64,000 nucleotides of DNA from Zeimonas sediminis (GTDB taxonomy: Bacteria; Pseudomonadota; Gammaproteobacteria; Burkholderiales; Burkholderiaceae_E), in contig NZ_JAMQYE010000002.1 of assembly GCF_023721795.1 (NCBI RefSeq), positions 186,001 through 250,000 on the forward strand. The letters are read 5' to 3'. The translations under genes were made by a program, and so were the position numbers. The notes beneath the pieces are model-generated. The model had not been told where the DNA came from and did not search any database. It saw nothing but the letters and a program-made list of their open reading frames with translations. This document shows positions 1 through 7,177 of the stretch, in pieces. Numbering within the stretch: position 1 is the stretch's first letter; every line of letters begins with the position of its first letter.

Positions 1-318
1 CGTGCCGACCGCCACCGCGACGTTCGCGACCGACAGCCCCGGAACCGCCGGCACCACGCCGGCGGCGGCGCAGTCCGGATTGCCGAACACCGCCACGCAG
101 CGCGCGCGGCCCTGCACCGCGGCGTCGGCCGAGTCGTAGACCGCAAGGTAGCGCGCGGCGGCCCGCGCCGACTTCGTGAGCGCGTCGTACTGGTACATTG
201 CCCGGCCCAGTTCGGTGATGCCGAAGACGATGATCGCCAGCAGGCCCAGGACGATGCCCATCTCCACCGCGGCGACGCCGCGCTGCCTGCCGCCCAACCT
301 CTGGCGCCCTGACATCAT
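1..318 (-). CDS. TadE-like pseudopilin (partial, C-terminus beyond window)
   Basis: Read from the minus strand, the frame opens with MMSGRQR and stays open to base 1 (106 residues visible). Residues about 14-19 read GVAAVE, followed by a hydrophobic helix (MGIVLGLLAIIVFGITELG). This is the class III prepilin signature of TadE/TadF proteins: the peptidase cuts after Gly and Glu is at +5. The segment YDALTKSARAAARYLA after the helix is also typical of TadE. The start ATG overlaps the stop of the upstream TadG-like gene (TGATG), so translation is probably coupled. In the Tad system these pseudopilins are processed by the prepilin peptidase and are thought to support pilus assembly in the inner membrane. 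The C-terminus and exact length are unknown. Confidence 0.8.
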   Translation of the reverse strand, partial: MMSGRQRLGGRQRGVAAVEMGIVLGLLAIIVFGITELGRAMYQYDALTKSARAAARYLAVYDSADAAVQGRARCVAVFGNPDCAAAGVVPAVPGLSVANVAVAVGT

Positions 319-1592
319 CACTGGACCAGCACCGGGACGAGCGGGCCCGCGGTTCCGCCTCCCAGGCCCGAGGTCGCGCAGGGCGAGCCGGGCTGGTTGG
401 CAAGGCCGAGATATTCCAGCTTGGCGGCGAAGGCGCCGCCGCCGGGATTGGTCATCGGCGAGAGAAGCAGCACGCAGGCCCAGGCGTCCATGTTGACCGT
501 CTGGCTGGTGGTGAAGTTCGAACAGTTGACGATCGGCGCGAGAACGAGCCTGCGATCGCGCCCGTACTGCTGGTGCTGCGCCGAACTGATCGCGGTGGAA
601 GGGCTGATGCTCACGCCCGAGCTCGTGTTGAAGGGTTCGTGGTTGGTGCGCCGGGTCACGAAATCCGAATAGGCGTTGCTCTGGGACGGCCAGTTCGCAG
701 CGGTGTACGAATAGCCGGTGAAATCGGGCGGCGCGGTGTTGACGTTGCCGCCGCCGGCGCCGGGCTTGTAGATGCCGAAGCGGGTGCCCCAGGCGTCGGC
801 CAGCGAGGCGACCACACCGGTCTGGCCGATCGGATTGTTGATCGTCAGGTCGCACTGGCCCTGCCCCTGGATCAGGGCGGAGAGCTCGGAGGCGCCCCCG
901 GCGGGCGGCGAGAAGTCGATCCAGCAGAAGTTGCCGGTGCCGGTGCCGGAGCCGCAGCCGGCTGGACCGCCGCCGCCACCGCCTGGCGCGCCCAAACCGC
1001 TGACCCAGCTGCCCGGCACCAGGCCCCAGGGCGGGGACTGGGAGGCCGTAGCCGTCGAATCCCTGCAGACCGCCACCGGGAAGCCGCAGTTCGTCTGCGA
1101 CGGCGCCAGCGTGGCAACTGCAGTGGCGGCGACCGTCGTCTCGGTCACCGCGTTCAGGACCCGCATGAAGAGCACCGGCACGTTGGCGAGCGGATAGGTG
1201 CAGCGCGCGTAACGGGCCGAGTGCGCCAGCGCCGTGGCCCCGCCGGCCTGATAGGTGTAGGCGGTGTAGGGCCCCGCCAGCGTGTCGGAGAACGAGAACT
1301 GGATCACCGCCGGGTCCAGGCCCTGCGCCTGGAAGTTCGCGCGATTGGCTGGCGTGCGCCCGTAGGCGATCGCCCGGTCCAGCGCGTCGTCGTCGTTCAG
1401 GCCCGGCCGCAACTGCGAAGCCGCGGCCAGAGCGCAGGCGTCCATGCCGGTCTGCAACTCGGCCTTGATGACGAACAGGCGCCCAAGATCGACCGACAGC
1501 CCGAGAAAGCCGATCAGCACCGCAATCGTGAGACCGGTGATGACCGCGACCGACCCTCGCTGCCCGCGCCTTCCGGCGAATCCGTACTGCAT
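318..1592 (-). CDS. TadG-like Flp pilus assembly protein
   Basis: This 424-residue protein starts at MQYGFAGRRGQRGS. The longer upstream frame (to 1772) is Arg-rich and overlaps the lipoprotein gene, so I reject it. The N-terminus has GSVAVITGLTIAVLIGFLGLS, a single membrane helix after a basic stretch, then VDLGRLFVIKAELQTGMDACALAAA. That is the Tad-like N-terminal domain of TadG proteins. The rest is a large extracytoplasmic region with many Asn, Ser and Cys residues and a Gly-rich low-complexity stretch (about residues 225-245). TadG proteins are membrane-anchored factors of Flp pilus biogenesis, and this one lacks an obvious von Willebrand A domain. It sits between the lipoprotein gene and the TadE-like gene in one transcription unit. 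Confidence 0.8.
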   Translation of the reverse strand: MQYGFAGRRGQRGSVAVITGLTIAVLIGFLGLSVDLGRLFVIKAELQTGMDACALAAASQLRPGLNDDDALDRAIAYGRTPANRANFQAQGLDPAVIQFSFSDTLAGPYTAYTYQAGGATALAHSARYARCTYPLANVPVLFMRVLNAVTETTVAATAVATLAPSQTNCGFPVAVCRDSTATASQSPPWGLVPGSWVSGLGAPGGGGGGPAGCGSGTGTGNFCWIDFSPPAGGASELSALIQGQGQCDLTINNPIGQTGVVASLADAWGTRFGIYKPGAGGGNVNTAPPDFTGYSYTAANWPSQSNAYSDFVTRRTNHEPFNTSSGVSISPSTAISSAQHQQYGRDRRLVLAPIVNCSNFTTSQTVNMDAWACVLLLSPMTNPGGGAFAAKLEYLGLANQPGSPCATSGLGGGTAGPLVPVLVQ

Positions 1593-1641
1593 TGCAACTA
1601 CTCCCGGCCGTCGGCGCAACGGCCCGTGCCTCCGGCGCGGA

Positions 1642-1926
1642 TCACTGGCCCGACAACCCGCCGCCGATGTTGAACACCTCGATCGTCTTCGGCGGCGTCC
1701 TGAAACTCTCCTGGTAGCGGTCGATCGCCGCCTTGCCCGCCTCGCCGTCGATGCCAGTGACCGGGTCGGCATTCTTGCCGGCGTCGGGATTCAGGGTCTG
1801 CAGCGCCTGCGCCTGGCGCACCGACTCGCCGAACTTCGCGTCGTAGCTCGGCGTGGCCGGGTTCGCGCAGGCGCCGAGCAGGAGCGTCAGGCCGGCGAGC
1901 GTAACCAGGTTGATCGATCGTTTCAT
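1642..1926 (-). CDS. Tad-locus small lipoprotein
   Basis: The protein has 94 residues and starts at MKRSINLVTLAG; a start six codons upstream would overlap the secretin stop. The N-terminus is a lipoprotein signal (LTLLLGACAN) with the lipobox Cys near residue 20. The mature part carries QALQTLNP, DGEAGKAAIDRYQESF and a C-terminal IEVFNIGGG. From memory, small lipoproteins with an LNP and a D-G-x-x-x-K-x-x-x-D-R-Y pattern recur next to the secretin gene in betaproteobacterial and pseudomonad flp/tad loci. They may act as pilotin-like or outer-membrane accessory factors for the secretin, but that role is inferred. It is the next gene after the secretin, 14 bases downstream. Confidence 0.65.
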   Translation of the reverse strand: MKRSINLVTLAGLTLLLGACANPATPSYDAKFGESVRQAQALQTLNPDAGKNADPVTGIDGEAGKAAIDRYQESFRTPPKTIEVFNIGGGLSGQ

Positions 1927-1940
1927 GGTTCGCTCTCCGC

Positions 1941-3590
1941 TCACTTGACCTGGAAGCCGCCGGTGCCGCCGGGCGCCGGCGTCACGCCTTCGTTCATCAT
2001 CTGCGTCTGCCGCTCGGTGAGCGGCACGTCGGGATGCCCGGAACCCTCCAGCTGTCCGTTCGCGAAGAATTCGGCGCGGCTGGGCGGCACGAAGTTGTCG
2101 GTGGGCAGCGTGAGCTGGCCGGACGGCAGCGGCTTGACCAGCCGGGCGGTGACCACGAACATCAGCTCGGAGCGGTCGGTCTGGAACTCGCTGCTTCGGA
2201 ACAGCGCGCCCAGGATCGGCACCTCGCCGAGCACCGGGAAGCGCTTGACCGTTTCGGTCATGTTGTTCTTGATCAGGCCCGCGATCGCGAAGCTCTGCCC
2301 GTCCATCAACTGCACCGTGGTCTGAGCGCGCCGCGTGGTGAAGCTCGGCAGGATCGAGGTCTGCCCCCCGATCGTGGTGAACGGCGAGCCGGTTTGCGAC
2401 AGCTCCGACACCTCGGGCGCCACCCGCAGGTTGATCCGCCCGCCGTCGAGCACGGTTGGCGTGAACTTCAGCCCCACGCCGAACTCCTTTTCCTCGAGCG
2501 TGATCGTGGTGCCGCCCGTGGTGTCGTTGGCGCGCGCGACGGGGATGAAGATCTTGCCACCCGCCAGGAAGCTGGCCTCCTGCCCGCTGATCGCCACGAT
2601 GTTCGGCTCGGCCAGCACCCTCACCAGGCCATCCTGCTTCTCGGCGTCAAGTTGCAGCGAATTGCCTCGCGTGGCGATTCCGAGCAGGCCCGAAGAATTC
2701 GAAAGGAAGTTGCTCAGGATGCTGTAGCGCCAGTCGCCGTTGGTGCGCGTGCCGTTGATACCCACGCCGAGCTTGTCGAGCAGGTTCTTCGACAGTTCGG
2801 CGACCTTGACCTCGAGCATCACCTGCTGCGGCTGCGCGATCCTCATCATGTTGACGATCTTGGGGCCGGTCTGGCCCCCGGCCATGCCCTGCTGTCGGGA
2901 CTGGGTGATCGCGAGCACCTGCCCCTGCTGCGCCTGAGGAATCCCGGCCTGGATCGGCGCCTGAACCCCGAAAGCGTAGCTCCGTGCGAAGGCCTCTGCA
3001 ATCGACACCGCATGGTTCGCCTGCAACGCGCTCGACACCTCGCCGGCGAGCACCACCGAATCGGCCGCGGTCTTCACGACGATGCCCTGCTCGTTCGGCA
3101 GCAGCTCGCGCAAGCGGTTCTGCAGCGCGCCCGAGTCGATGCCCACCGCCACGTCCACGATCGTGGTCGGGCCGTTGCGGCTCCACAGGATCACATTCGT
3201 CGACCCGTAGGTCTTTCCGAGCAGGTACAGCTCGCGCGGATTGATCAGCGTGACGTCGGCGACTGCGGGGTTGCCGACCGAGATCCGGGAAATCGGCGCC
3301 GGCAGCCTGACCAGGGTCGACTTGCCGATCGTGAGGCTCATCGCCGGGCCGATCTCGGCCGGACCCGCCTCGTAGGGGGCGGCGGAGGCGCTGGCGGCGC
3401 CCGCCGGCGCGGACGCTGCCGGCCGTTGAGCCGCGCGCGCCGCCGGCTTGGCCGGGCTCGCGACACCGGTCGTGCCCCGCATGATCACGCCCGACTCGAC
3501 CGCGGTCTGGGCGAGCTGCTGCTGGGCAGAGGCAGGCACGGCGAAGGCCGCGAGCAACGAGACCGTCAGAACGCTGGAAAACCGATTCAT
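1941..3590 (-). CDS. rcpA: Flp/Tad pilus outer-membrane secretin CpaC/RcpA
   Basis: This 549-residue protein has an N-terminal signal peptide (MNRFSSVLTVSLLAAFAVPASAQ). A periplasmic BON/N-domain follows (AMSLTIGKSTLVRLPAPISRISVGNPAVADV), the normal entry to CpaC-type secretins. The C-terminal half carries the secretin core: GVGLKFTPTV, INLRVAPEVSEL, QLMDGQSFAIAGLI and FPVLGEVPILGALFRSSEF, ending in the beta-signal region ELMFVVTARLVKPL. It would form the gated outer-membrane channel through which the Flp pilus leaves the cell. It follows the CpaB gene by 26 bases and precedes the lipoprotein gene. The Ala/Pro-rich linker at about residues 35-70 is low complexity. Length is somewhat above the usual CpaC. 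Confidence 0.93.
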   Translation of the reverse strand: MNRFSSVLTVSLLAAFAVPASAQQQLAQTAVESGVIMRGTTGVASPAKPAARAAQRPAASAPAGAASASAAPYEAGPAEIGPAMSLTIGKSTLVRLPAPISRISVGNPAVADVTLINPRELYLLGKTYGSTNVILWSRNGPTTIVDVAVGIDSGALQNRLRELLPNEQGIVVKTAADSVVLAGEVSSALQANHAVSIAEAFARSYAFGVQAPIQAGIPQAQQGQVLAITQSRQQGMAGGQTGPKIVNMMRIAQPQQVMLEVKVAELSKNLLDKLGVGINGTRTNGDWRYSILSNFLSNSSGLLGIATRGNSLQLDAEKQDGLVRVLAEPNIVAISGQEASFLAGGKIFIPVARANDTTGGTTITLEEKEFGVGLKFTPTVLDGGRINLRVAPEVSELSQTGSPFTTIGGQTSILPSFTTRRAQTTVQLMDGQSFAIAGLIKNNMTETVKRFPVLGEVPILGALFRSSEFQTDRSELMFVVTARLVKPLPSGQLTLPTDNFVPPSRAEFFANGQLEGSGHPDVPLTERQTQMMNEGVTPAPGGTGGFQVK

Positions 3591-3616
3591 GTCGAACTCC
3601 CTATCCCGTGTTCTTC

Positions 3617-4456
3617 TTAGAACTGCGCCGTCGAGCGCTGCACCCCGCGAATCACCTCGACGGTCTCGGGCTGAGGCGCGGGCTGCCGCACGATCCGCGG
3701 CGGCCGGGGTTTCGGCTTGGGCGCGGGAGCCGGCGCCACCGCGACCGGCGGCGGCGGGGGCGGCGGCGTCTGGCCGAGCAACTCGCGCTTGGTGATGCCC
3801 TCGGTGGCCGACGGGTTCTGGTCCACCTGGTTGCGCAGCACCAGCGACAGGCTACCCACGCTCCGGGCCAGGTCGAGCCGCTCGGCTTCCTCGGGCGTGA
3901 CCTCGAGCGTGACCGCGTTGACCACCTTCGGCTTGGTCTCGTCGCGGCTCGCCTCCTGCGCGACCGCCAGCACCAGGATGCGCTCGAGCACGATCTTGGA
4001 GATCGGCTTCTGCTGCTCGTCCTGCGTGTTGACCATCACGTCCACGTAGTTGCCTGGCAAGGCGAAGCCGGCCACGCCAACCACCTCGTTGACCCGCACC
4101 GTGATCGCGCGCTTGCCCTCGGGAATCACGGCGGAAAGGCCGCCGCGAGTCCCGACCGGCGCGAGCTTGCCCTCGAGCACCGGTTCGCCCCGCTGGAGGC
4201 TGGTCAGCAGCACCCTGCCCTCCAGGTCGGCCCGGTTGCGGAACGCCCCGGTGGGAACCGCCCCGGCGGGCCACGGCACCACCTCGAGCATCGCCGCGTT
4301 CAGCGGCGTGCCCAGATTGACGTCGCGCGCGGCGACGATCACCACTTCCGTGGCGGTCGAGGTCTGCTGCGACAGCCAACGCGCCGCCAGGACGACCGCC
4401 GCGATGCCGGCCACCAGCGCCAGCACCAGCATGATCACAGCTCGAGAGCCCCTCAT
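3617..4456 (-). CDS. cpaB: Flp pilus assembly protein CpaB/RcpC
   Basis: This 279-residue protein has an N-terminal membrane anchor (VIMLVLALVAGIAAVVLAARWLSQQ). An SAF-type domain follows (VVIVAARDVNLGTPLNAAMLEVVPWPAG), which is diagnostic of CpaB/RcpC. The middle contains KRAITVRVNEVVGVAGFALPGNYVDVMV, the RcpC/CpaB-specific part. The C-terminus is a Pro-rich tail (PPPPPPPVAVAPAPAPKPKPRPPR), perhaps reaching through peptidoglycan towards the secretin. In the Tad machine CpaB is a periplasmic partner of the secretin. The gene begins 4 bases after the AAA ATPase stop and lies upstream of the secretin gene, the usual order. Confidence 0.92.
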   Translation of the reverse strand: MRGSRAVIMLVLALVAGIAAVVLAARWLSQQTSTATEVVIVAARDVNLGTPLNAAMLEVVPWPAGAVPTGAFRNRADLEGRVLLTSLQRGEPVLEGKLAPVGTRGGLSAVIPEGKRAITVRVNEVVGVAGFALPGNYVDVMVNTQDEQQKPISKIVLERILVLAVAQEASRDETKPKVVNAVTLEVTPEEAERLDLARSVGSLSLVLRNQVDQNPSATEGITKRELLGQTPPPPPPPVAVAPAPAPKPKPRPPRIVRQPAPQPETVEVIRGVQRSTAQF

Positions 4457-4460
4457 TTCG

Positions 4461-5801
4461 TCACCTCAAGTCGTCCAGAGAACGGGCGCCGCCGAGGTCC
4501 TCGTCCGGCGCGAAGTAGAGATCCCATGCCCAGCGCAGCGAGTCGGGATCCAGCCGAGGCTGCTCGCCGAGGAAGGTGGCGCGATCCCGGAGTTTACTAA
4601 GCACGTCGTAAGGAATAGTCGCATAAAGCGGTAAGCGGTTCTCTGCGTGCATGACCCGAATCAGGAAATCTGCCGCAAACTCGTCGTAAACGAGCCCGGC
4701 ACGCGCGCAGGCCTGCCGGAAGACTTCCCGATACCCGGCTTCATCTAGCGCCCCAACGTGGATCTTGTAACCAAGCCGGCGGAGGAACGCGGGATCCCCG
4801 ATGTCGGACGGCGCCAGGTTCGACGAAAAAACAACGGTCACGTCGAAGGGCACCCGGAACTTGGTTCCCGTGTGCAGTGCCATGTAGTCGACGTTCCGAT
4901 CCAGCGGGACGATCCAGCGATTCAACAACTCGCGAACCGGAATCCGCTGCCGCCCCAGGTCGTCCAGGATCATCATCCCGTTGTTGGCCTTCATCTGCGG
5001 CGGGGCGATGTAGAAACGCGAGTGGCTCTCGAACTGCAGGTCGAGCATGTCGACCGTGAGTTCCCCGCCGGTCACGACGACCGGCCGACGGGTCTTCATC
5101 CAGCGGCGGTCGCCGACGGCCTGCCTGTCGAGCTTGCTGGCGGAGCCGGCCTCCTCGATCGGCTGGTGAACCAGCGGGTCGAACACCTGCACGATCTCGC
5201 CGTCCACGTGGACCGCGTGCGGCACGAAGATCGCGCCGGAAGCGGTGCGCACCATCCGCTCGGCCAGGTAAGTCTTGCCGGTGCCGCTGGCCCCGTACAT
5301 CAGGATGGAGCGGCCCGAATTGAGCGCGGACCCGAGCCGCGACATCAGGTTCTCGGAAACCACCGCGTCGCCCAGCGCCGCCCGGATCTTGTCCCGGTCG
5401 ATCCGCAGGCCCTTGACGCTCTGGCGATCCACCTGCCGGACGTAGTCGGCCAGAGAAACCGGCGCCGGGCCCACGTAGCGGCATTTCTCGAACGCCTCTC
5501 GGGCGCGCAGGCGGCCCAGGTCGGTCAGCGCGTAGGCGACGTCGGCGTCGAAGCTGCCGCGGCGCGGCACTTCCACGACTTTCTCGCCCCGCAGGAAATT
5601 CAGAGTGGGCTCGATCACGGCCAGCGCCACGCCGAGCCGCCAGGCGAGCTCACCGGCGCGCAGCTCGCCTGCCCGCGCGAGGTGCCTGAGCAGCAGCTCG
5701 ATCAGCATCGGCTCGGGGAGATTCGCCTCCTCGAGCGTGCGGGGCGCCGCCGGCGCAACGCCCCCGGAGGGACTCATAACACTGTCATCCATCCTGCCCA
5801 T
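4461..5801 (-). CDS. AAA ATPase encoded inside the Flp/Tad locus
   Basis: The product has 446 residues. An N-terminal winged-helix-like part (ELAWRLGVALAVIEPTLNFLR) is followed by a AAA module with Walker A GASGTGKT (about residues 170-177), Walker B MMILDDLGRQ and a sensor-1-like VVFSSNLAPS. The arginine-rich FLRRLGYKI and a helical C-terminal lid complete the fold. It is neither TadA (secretion ATPase) nor TadZ by motif. The frame overlaps the prepilin peptidase gene; an internal ATG at 5777 would give a clean ATGA overlap and may be the true start. The 4-base gap to cpaB argues for co-transcription. Its substrate is unknown; a remodelling or regulatory ATPase of the pilus system is a reasonable guess. 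Confidence 0.75.
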   Translation of the reverse strand: MGRMDDSVMSPSGGVAPAAPRTLEEANLPEPMLIELLLRHLARAGELRAGELAWRLGVALAVIEPTLNFLRGEKVVEVPRRGSFDADVAYALTDLGRLRAREAFEKCRYVGPAPVSLADYVRQVDRQSVKGLRIDRDKIRAALGDAVVSENLMSRLGSALNSGRSILMYGASGTGKTYLAERMVRTASGAIFVPHAVHVDGEIVQVFDPLVHQPIEEAGSASKLDRQAVGDRRWMKTRRPVVVTGGELTVDMLDLQFESHSRFYIAPPQMKANNGMMILDDLGRQRIPVRELLNRWIVPLDRNVDYMALHTGTKFRVPFDVTVVFSSNLAPSDIGDPAFLRRLGYKIHVGALDEAGYREVFRQACARAGLVYDEFAADFLIRVMHAENRLPLYATIPYDVLSKLRDRATFLGEQPRLDPDSLRWAWDLYFAPDEDLGGARSLDDLR

Positions 5802-6379
5802 TTCGCCACCAAGTAAGAGATCGTTCCCGTCGCGATGGCGACGGCGTAAGGCATTCTGTCGGCCGTTCCAGCCTTGGGATCAAACGAGGGCCCCGGCACG
5901 CCTGCACCGTGCGCGGCATATCCCGCCAAAATCACCTTGAGGTTGTTGACGACGGCGGCAGCACTCCCGCGCGCCAGCATTCTGGAGATCGCGAGAAGCC
6001 CGCCGGAAACCAGAACGAAGAGCGACACGCCAACCAGCTGAACCCAATCGCCGGTCGTCGCACCGAAGAAAGCGCCGACGACCGACAAGAGCTTCACGTC
6101 GCCAGCGCCCATGATCCTGAGCGCGTAGAACGGCAGGAAAGCGCTCATCATCGCGATCAGACCGAGAAGGGAACCCGAAACTCCGACTGCTCCCGACTCT
6201 TGCGGATCGAAAGCCCAGATCCCGACGGGCGCCGCCCCGTGCCAGGCCGCAGCGAACAACCAGCCGGCCACGACCAGAAAATTGGGGATGCGCCTCGCCC
6301 TGAGATCGGTGAAGATCGCCACAAGGAGAACAGACGCAAGCGCGAGAAAGGCGATCGTGACGTGAGGCACGCAGGTCAC
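5774..6379 (-). CDS. cpaA: Flp prepilin peptidase TadV/CpaA (A24 family)
   Basis: This is a 201-residue polytopic membrane protein. The two catalytic aspartates of type IV prepilin peptidases can be seen: D25 in IFTDLRARRIPN and D94 in the GxGD motif MGAGDVKLLS. There is no N-terminal methyltransferase domain, as expected for the short TadV/CpaA branch. It would cleave the leader of the Flp pilins and of the TadE/TadG-type pseudopilins after Gly. The gene lies 38 bases downstream of the second flp gene and overlaps the AAA ATPase gene, in keeping with one operon. Confidence 0.92.
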   Translation of the reverse strand: MTCVPHVTIAFLALASVLLVAIFTDLRARRIPNFLVVAGWLFAAAWHGAAPVGIWAFDPQESGAVGVSGSLLGLIAMMSAFLPFYALRIMGAGDVKLLSVVGAFFGATTGDWVQLVGVSLFVLVSGGLLAISRMLARGSAAAVVNNLKVILAGYAAHGAGVPGPSFDPKAGTADRMPYAVAIATGTISYLVAKWAGWMTVL

Positions 6380-6417
6380 CTCAAGGCGTCACGGGGATGC
6401 TCGCCCGCCTCCCCGAA

Positions 6418-6690
6418 TCAGTTGGAGGTTCGGGCAACTGCATTCGAGACCTCGCCCGCAACGAACGAGTAGAAAGCGCTCAAAGAGGCGCCCAGGTTTG
6501 TGACGGACGCGACGATCACCAGCGCAACAAGAGCACCGATTAGCGCGTACTCGATCGAAGTGACGCCGCGCTGCCTGCGGGGTCCACCTCGGTCAGTCGA
6601 CGGCGCACGGTTCGAGAAAGGGGCGCCCCGCGTGGAACTCGCTCTCGACATGGTTGCATTCACGGATAACCCCTGCATGTGGCGCCCCAT
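6418..6690 (-). CDS. Flp-family prepilin with long leader (second flp)
   Basis: Up to 90 residues. The pilin core is RQRGVTSIEYALIGALVALVIVASVTNLG: class III cleavage after Gly42 and Glu at mature position +5 (VTSIE), then one hydrophobic helix and a short C-terminal tail. The leader is unusually long and basic, up to 42 residues if the first ATG is used. Two in-frame ATGs at 6678 and 6651 would shorten it, and none has a convincing ribosome-binding site. It follows the first flp gene after a stem-loop and precedes the prepilin peptidase gene. It may be a minor pilin made at lower level than the upstream Flp, which is an inference from the stem-loop and weak initiation signals. Confidence 0.8.
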   Translation of the reverse strand: MGRHMQGLSVNATMSRASSTRGAPFSNRAPSTDRGGPRRQRGVTSIEYALIGALVALVIVASVTNLGASLSAFYSFVAGEVSNAVARTSN

Positions 6691-6706
6691 GCTTGAAATG
6701 GAAGAC

Positions 6707-6740
6707 CGGATCGCCTCGCATCGAGGAACGAGGCGATCCG
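6707..6740 (-). terminator. Stem-loop between the two flp genes (possible attenuator)
   Basis: Perfect 12-bp inverted repeat CGGATCGCCTCG / CGAGGCGATCCG with a 10-base loop. It begins 16 bases after the stop of the 58-residue flp gene. The downstream sequence on the minus strand (GTCTTCCATTTC) is only moderately T-rich, so read-through is expected. This fits a leaky terminator or 3' stabiliser that makes the first flp message more abundant than the rest of the operon. Confidence 0.6.
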
Positions 6741-6756
6741 CTCTTGCTGACGCGCC

Positions 6757-6933
6757 TCAGTTGAGCGCGTTGGAGAGCGCGCCGGCAATCCTGGTGAACA
6801 CCTGGTTCAGGTTGCCGCCCACCGCAGTAACCGAAACGATGATCACGACCGCGATCAGCGCGGCGATCAAGCCATACTCGATAGCGGTGACGCCTTCTTC
6901 TTCCTGCCAAAATTTCTTCACGAACTTAACCAT
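6757..6933 (-). CDS. flp: Flp major pilin (first flp)
   Basis: This 58-residue prepilin reads MVKFVKKFWQEEEG, then VTAIEYGLIAALIAVVIIV, then a short tail ending NALN. Cleavage after Gly14 leaves Glu at +5 and Tyr at +6, the exact Flp signature, and the mature pilin would be about 44 residues. The initiation site is strong: GAGGAG sits 8 bases before the ATG. As the promoter-proximal gene, followed at once by a 12-bp stem-loop, it is the likely major pilin of the Tad pilus. Confidence 0.93.
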   Translation of the reverse strand: MVKFVKKFWQEEEGVTAIEYGLIAALIAVVIIVSVTAVGGNLNQVFTRIAGALSNALN

Positions 6934-7027
6934 GACAACAACTCCTCTTTGATCAACGAAAGACTGAGAGCACCCCGACGCCCCAAAAAACAGCCACCGG
7001 GTAGCGCCCCTGAAGTTACTACGGGAA

Positions 7028-7047
7028 ACCTGTACTACTGATCAGGT
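7028..7047 (-). promoter_or_regulatory. lux-box-like palindrome upstream of flp
   Basis: A 20-bp element of the form ACCTG-N10-CAGGT lies about 95-115 bases upstream of the first flp ATG. The outer 5 bp on each side are perfectly inverted, and the left half is ACCTGTA, as in the canonical LuxR-type box. No luxR or luxI homologue is present in the window. No good -10 hexamer lies at the classical distance (TAACTT is nearer), so the regulatory role is a suggestion from sequence only. Confidence 0.35.
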
Positions 7048-7177
7048 ATGACAAGAGTAGCCGAGTGGCGTATCCGGGCAACCCCCTGAAGCGGGGAACT
7101 TCGAGGAAAACGAGAAGGAGTTCGCGCCCGCACCATTTCTTCGCGCTCCGACCGCCTCAAGCTTCGGCCCTTCCTGG

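Noticed and set aside
318-1772. Longer TadG-like start at 1772
   Set aside because: The 60 extra residues are Arg-rich and overlap the lipoprotein gene; the ATG at 1592 directly precedes the membrane anchor motif.
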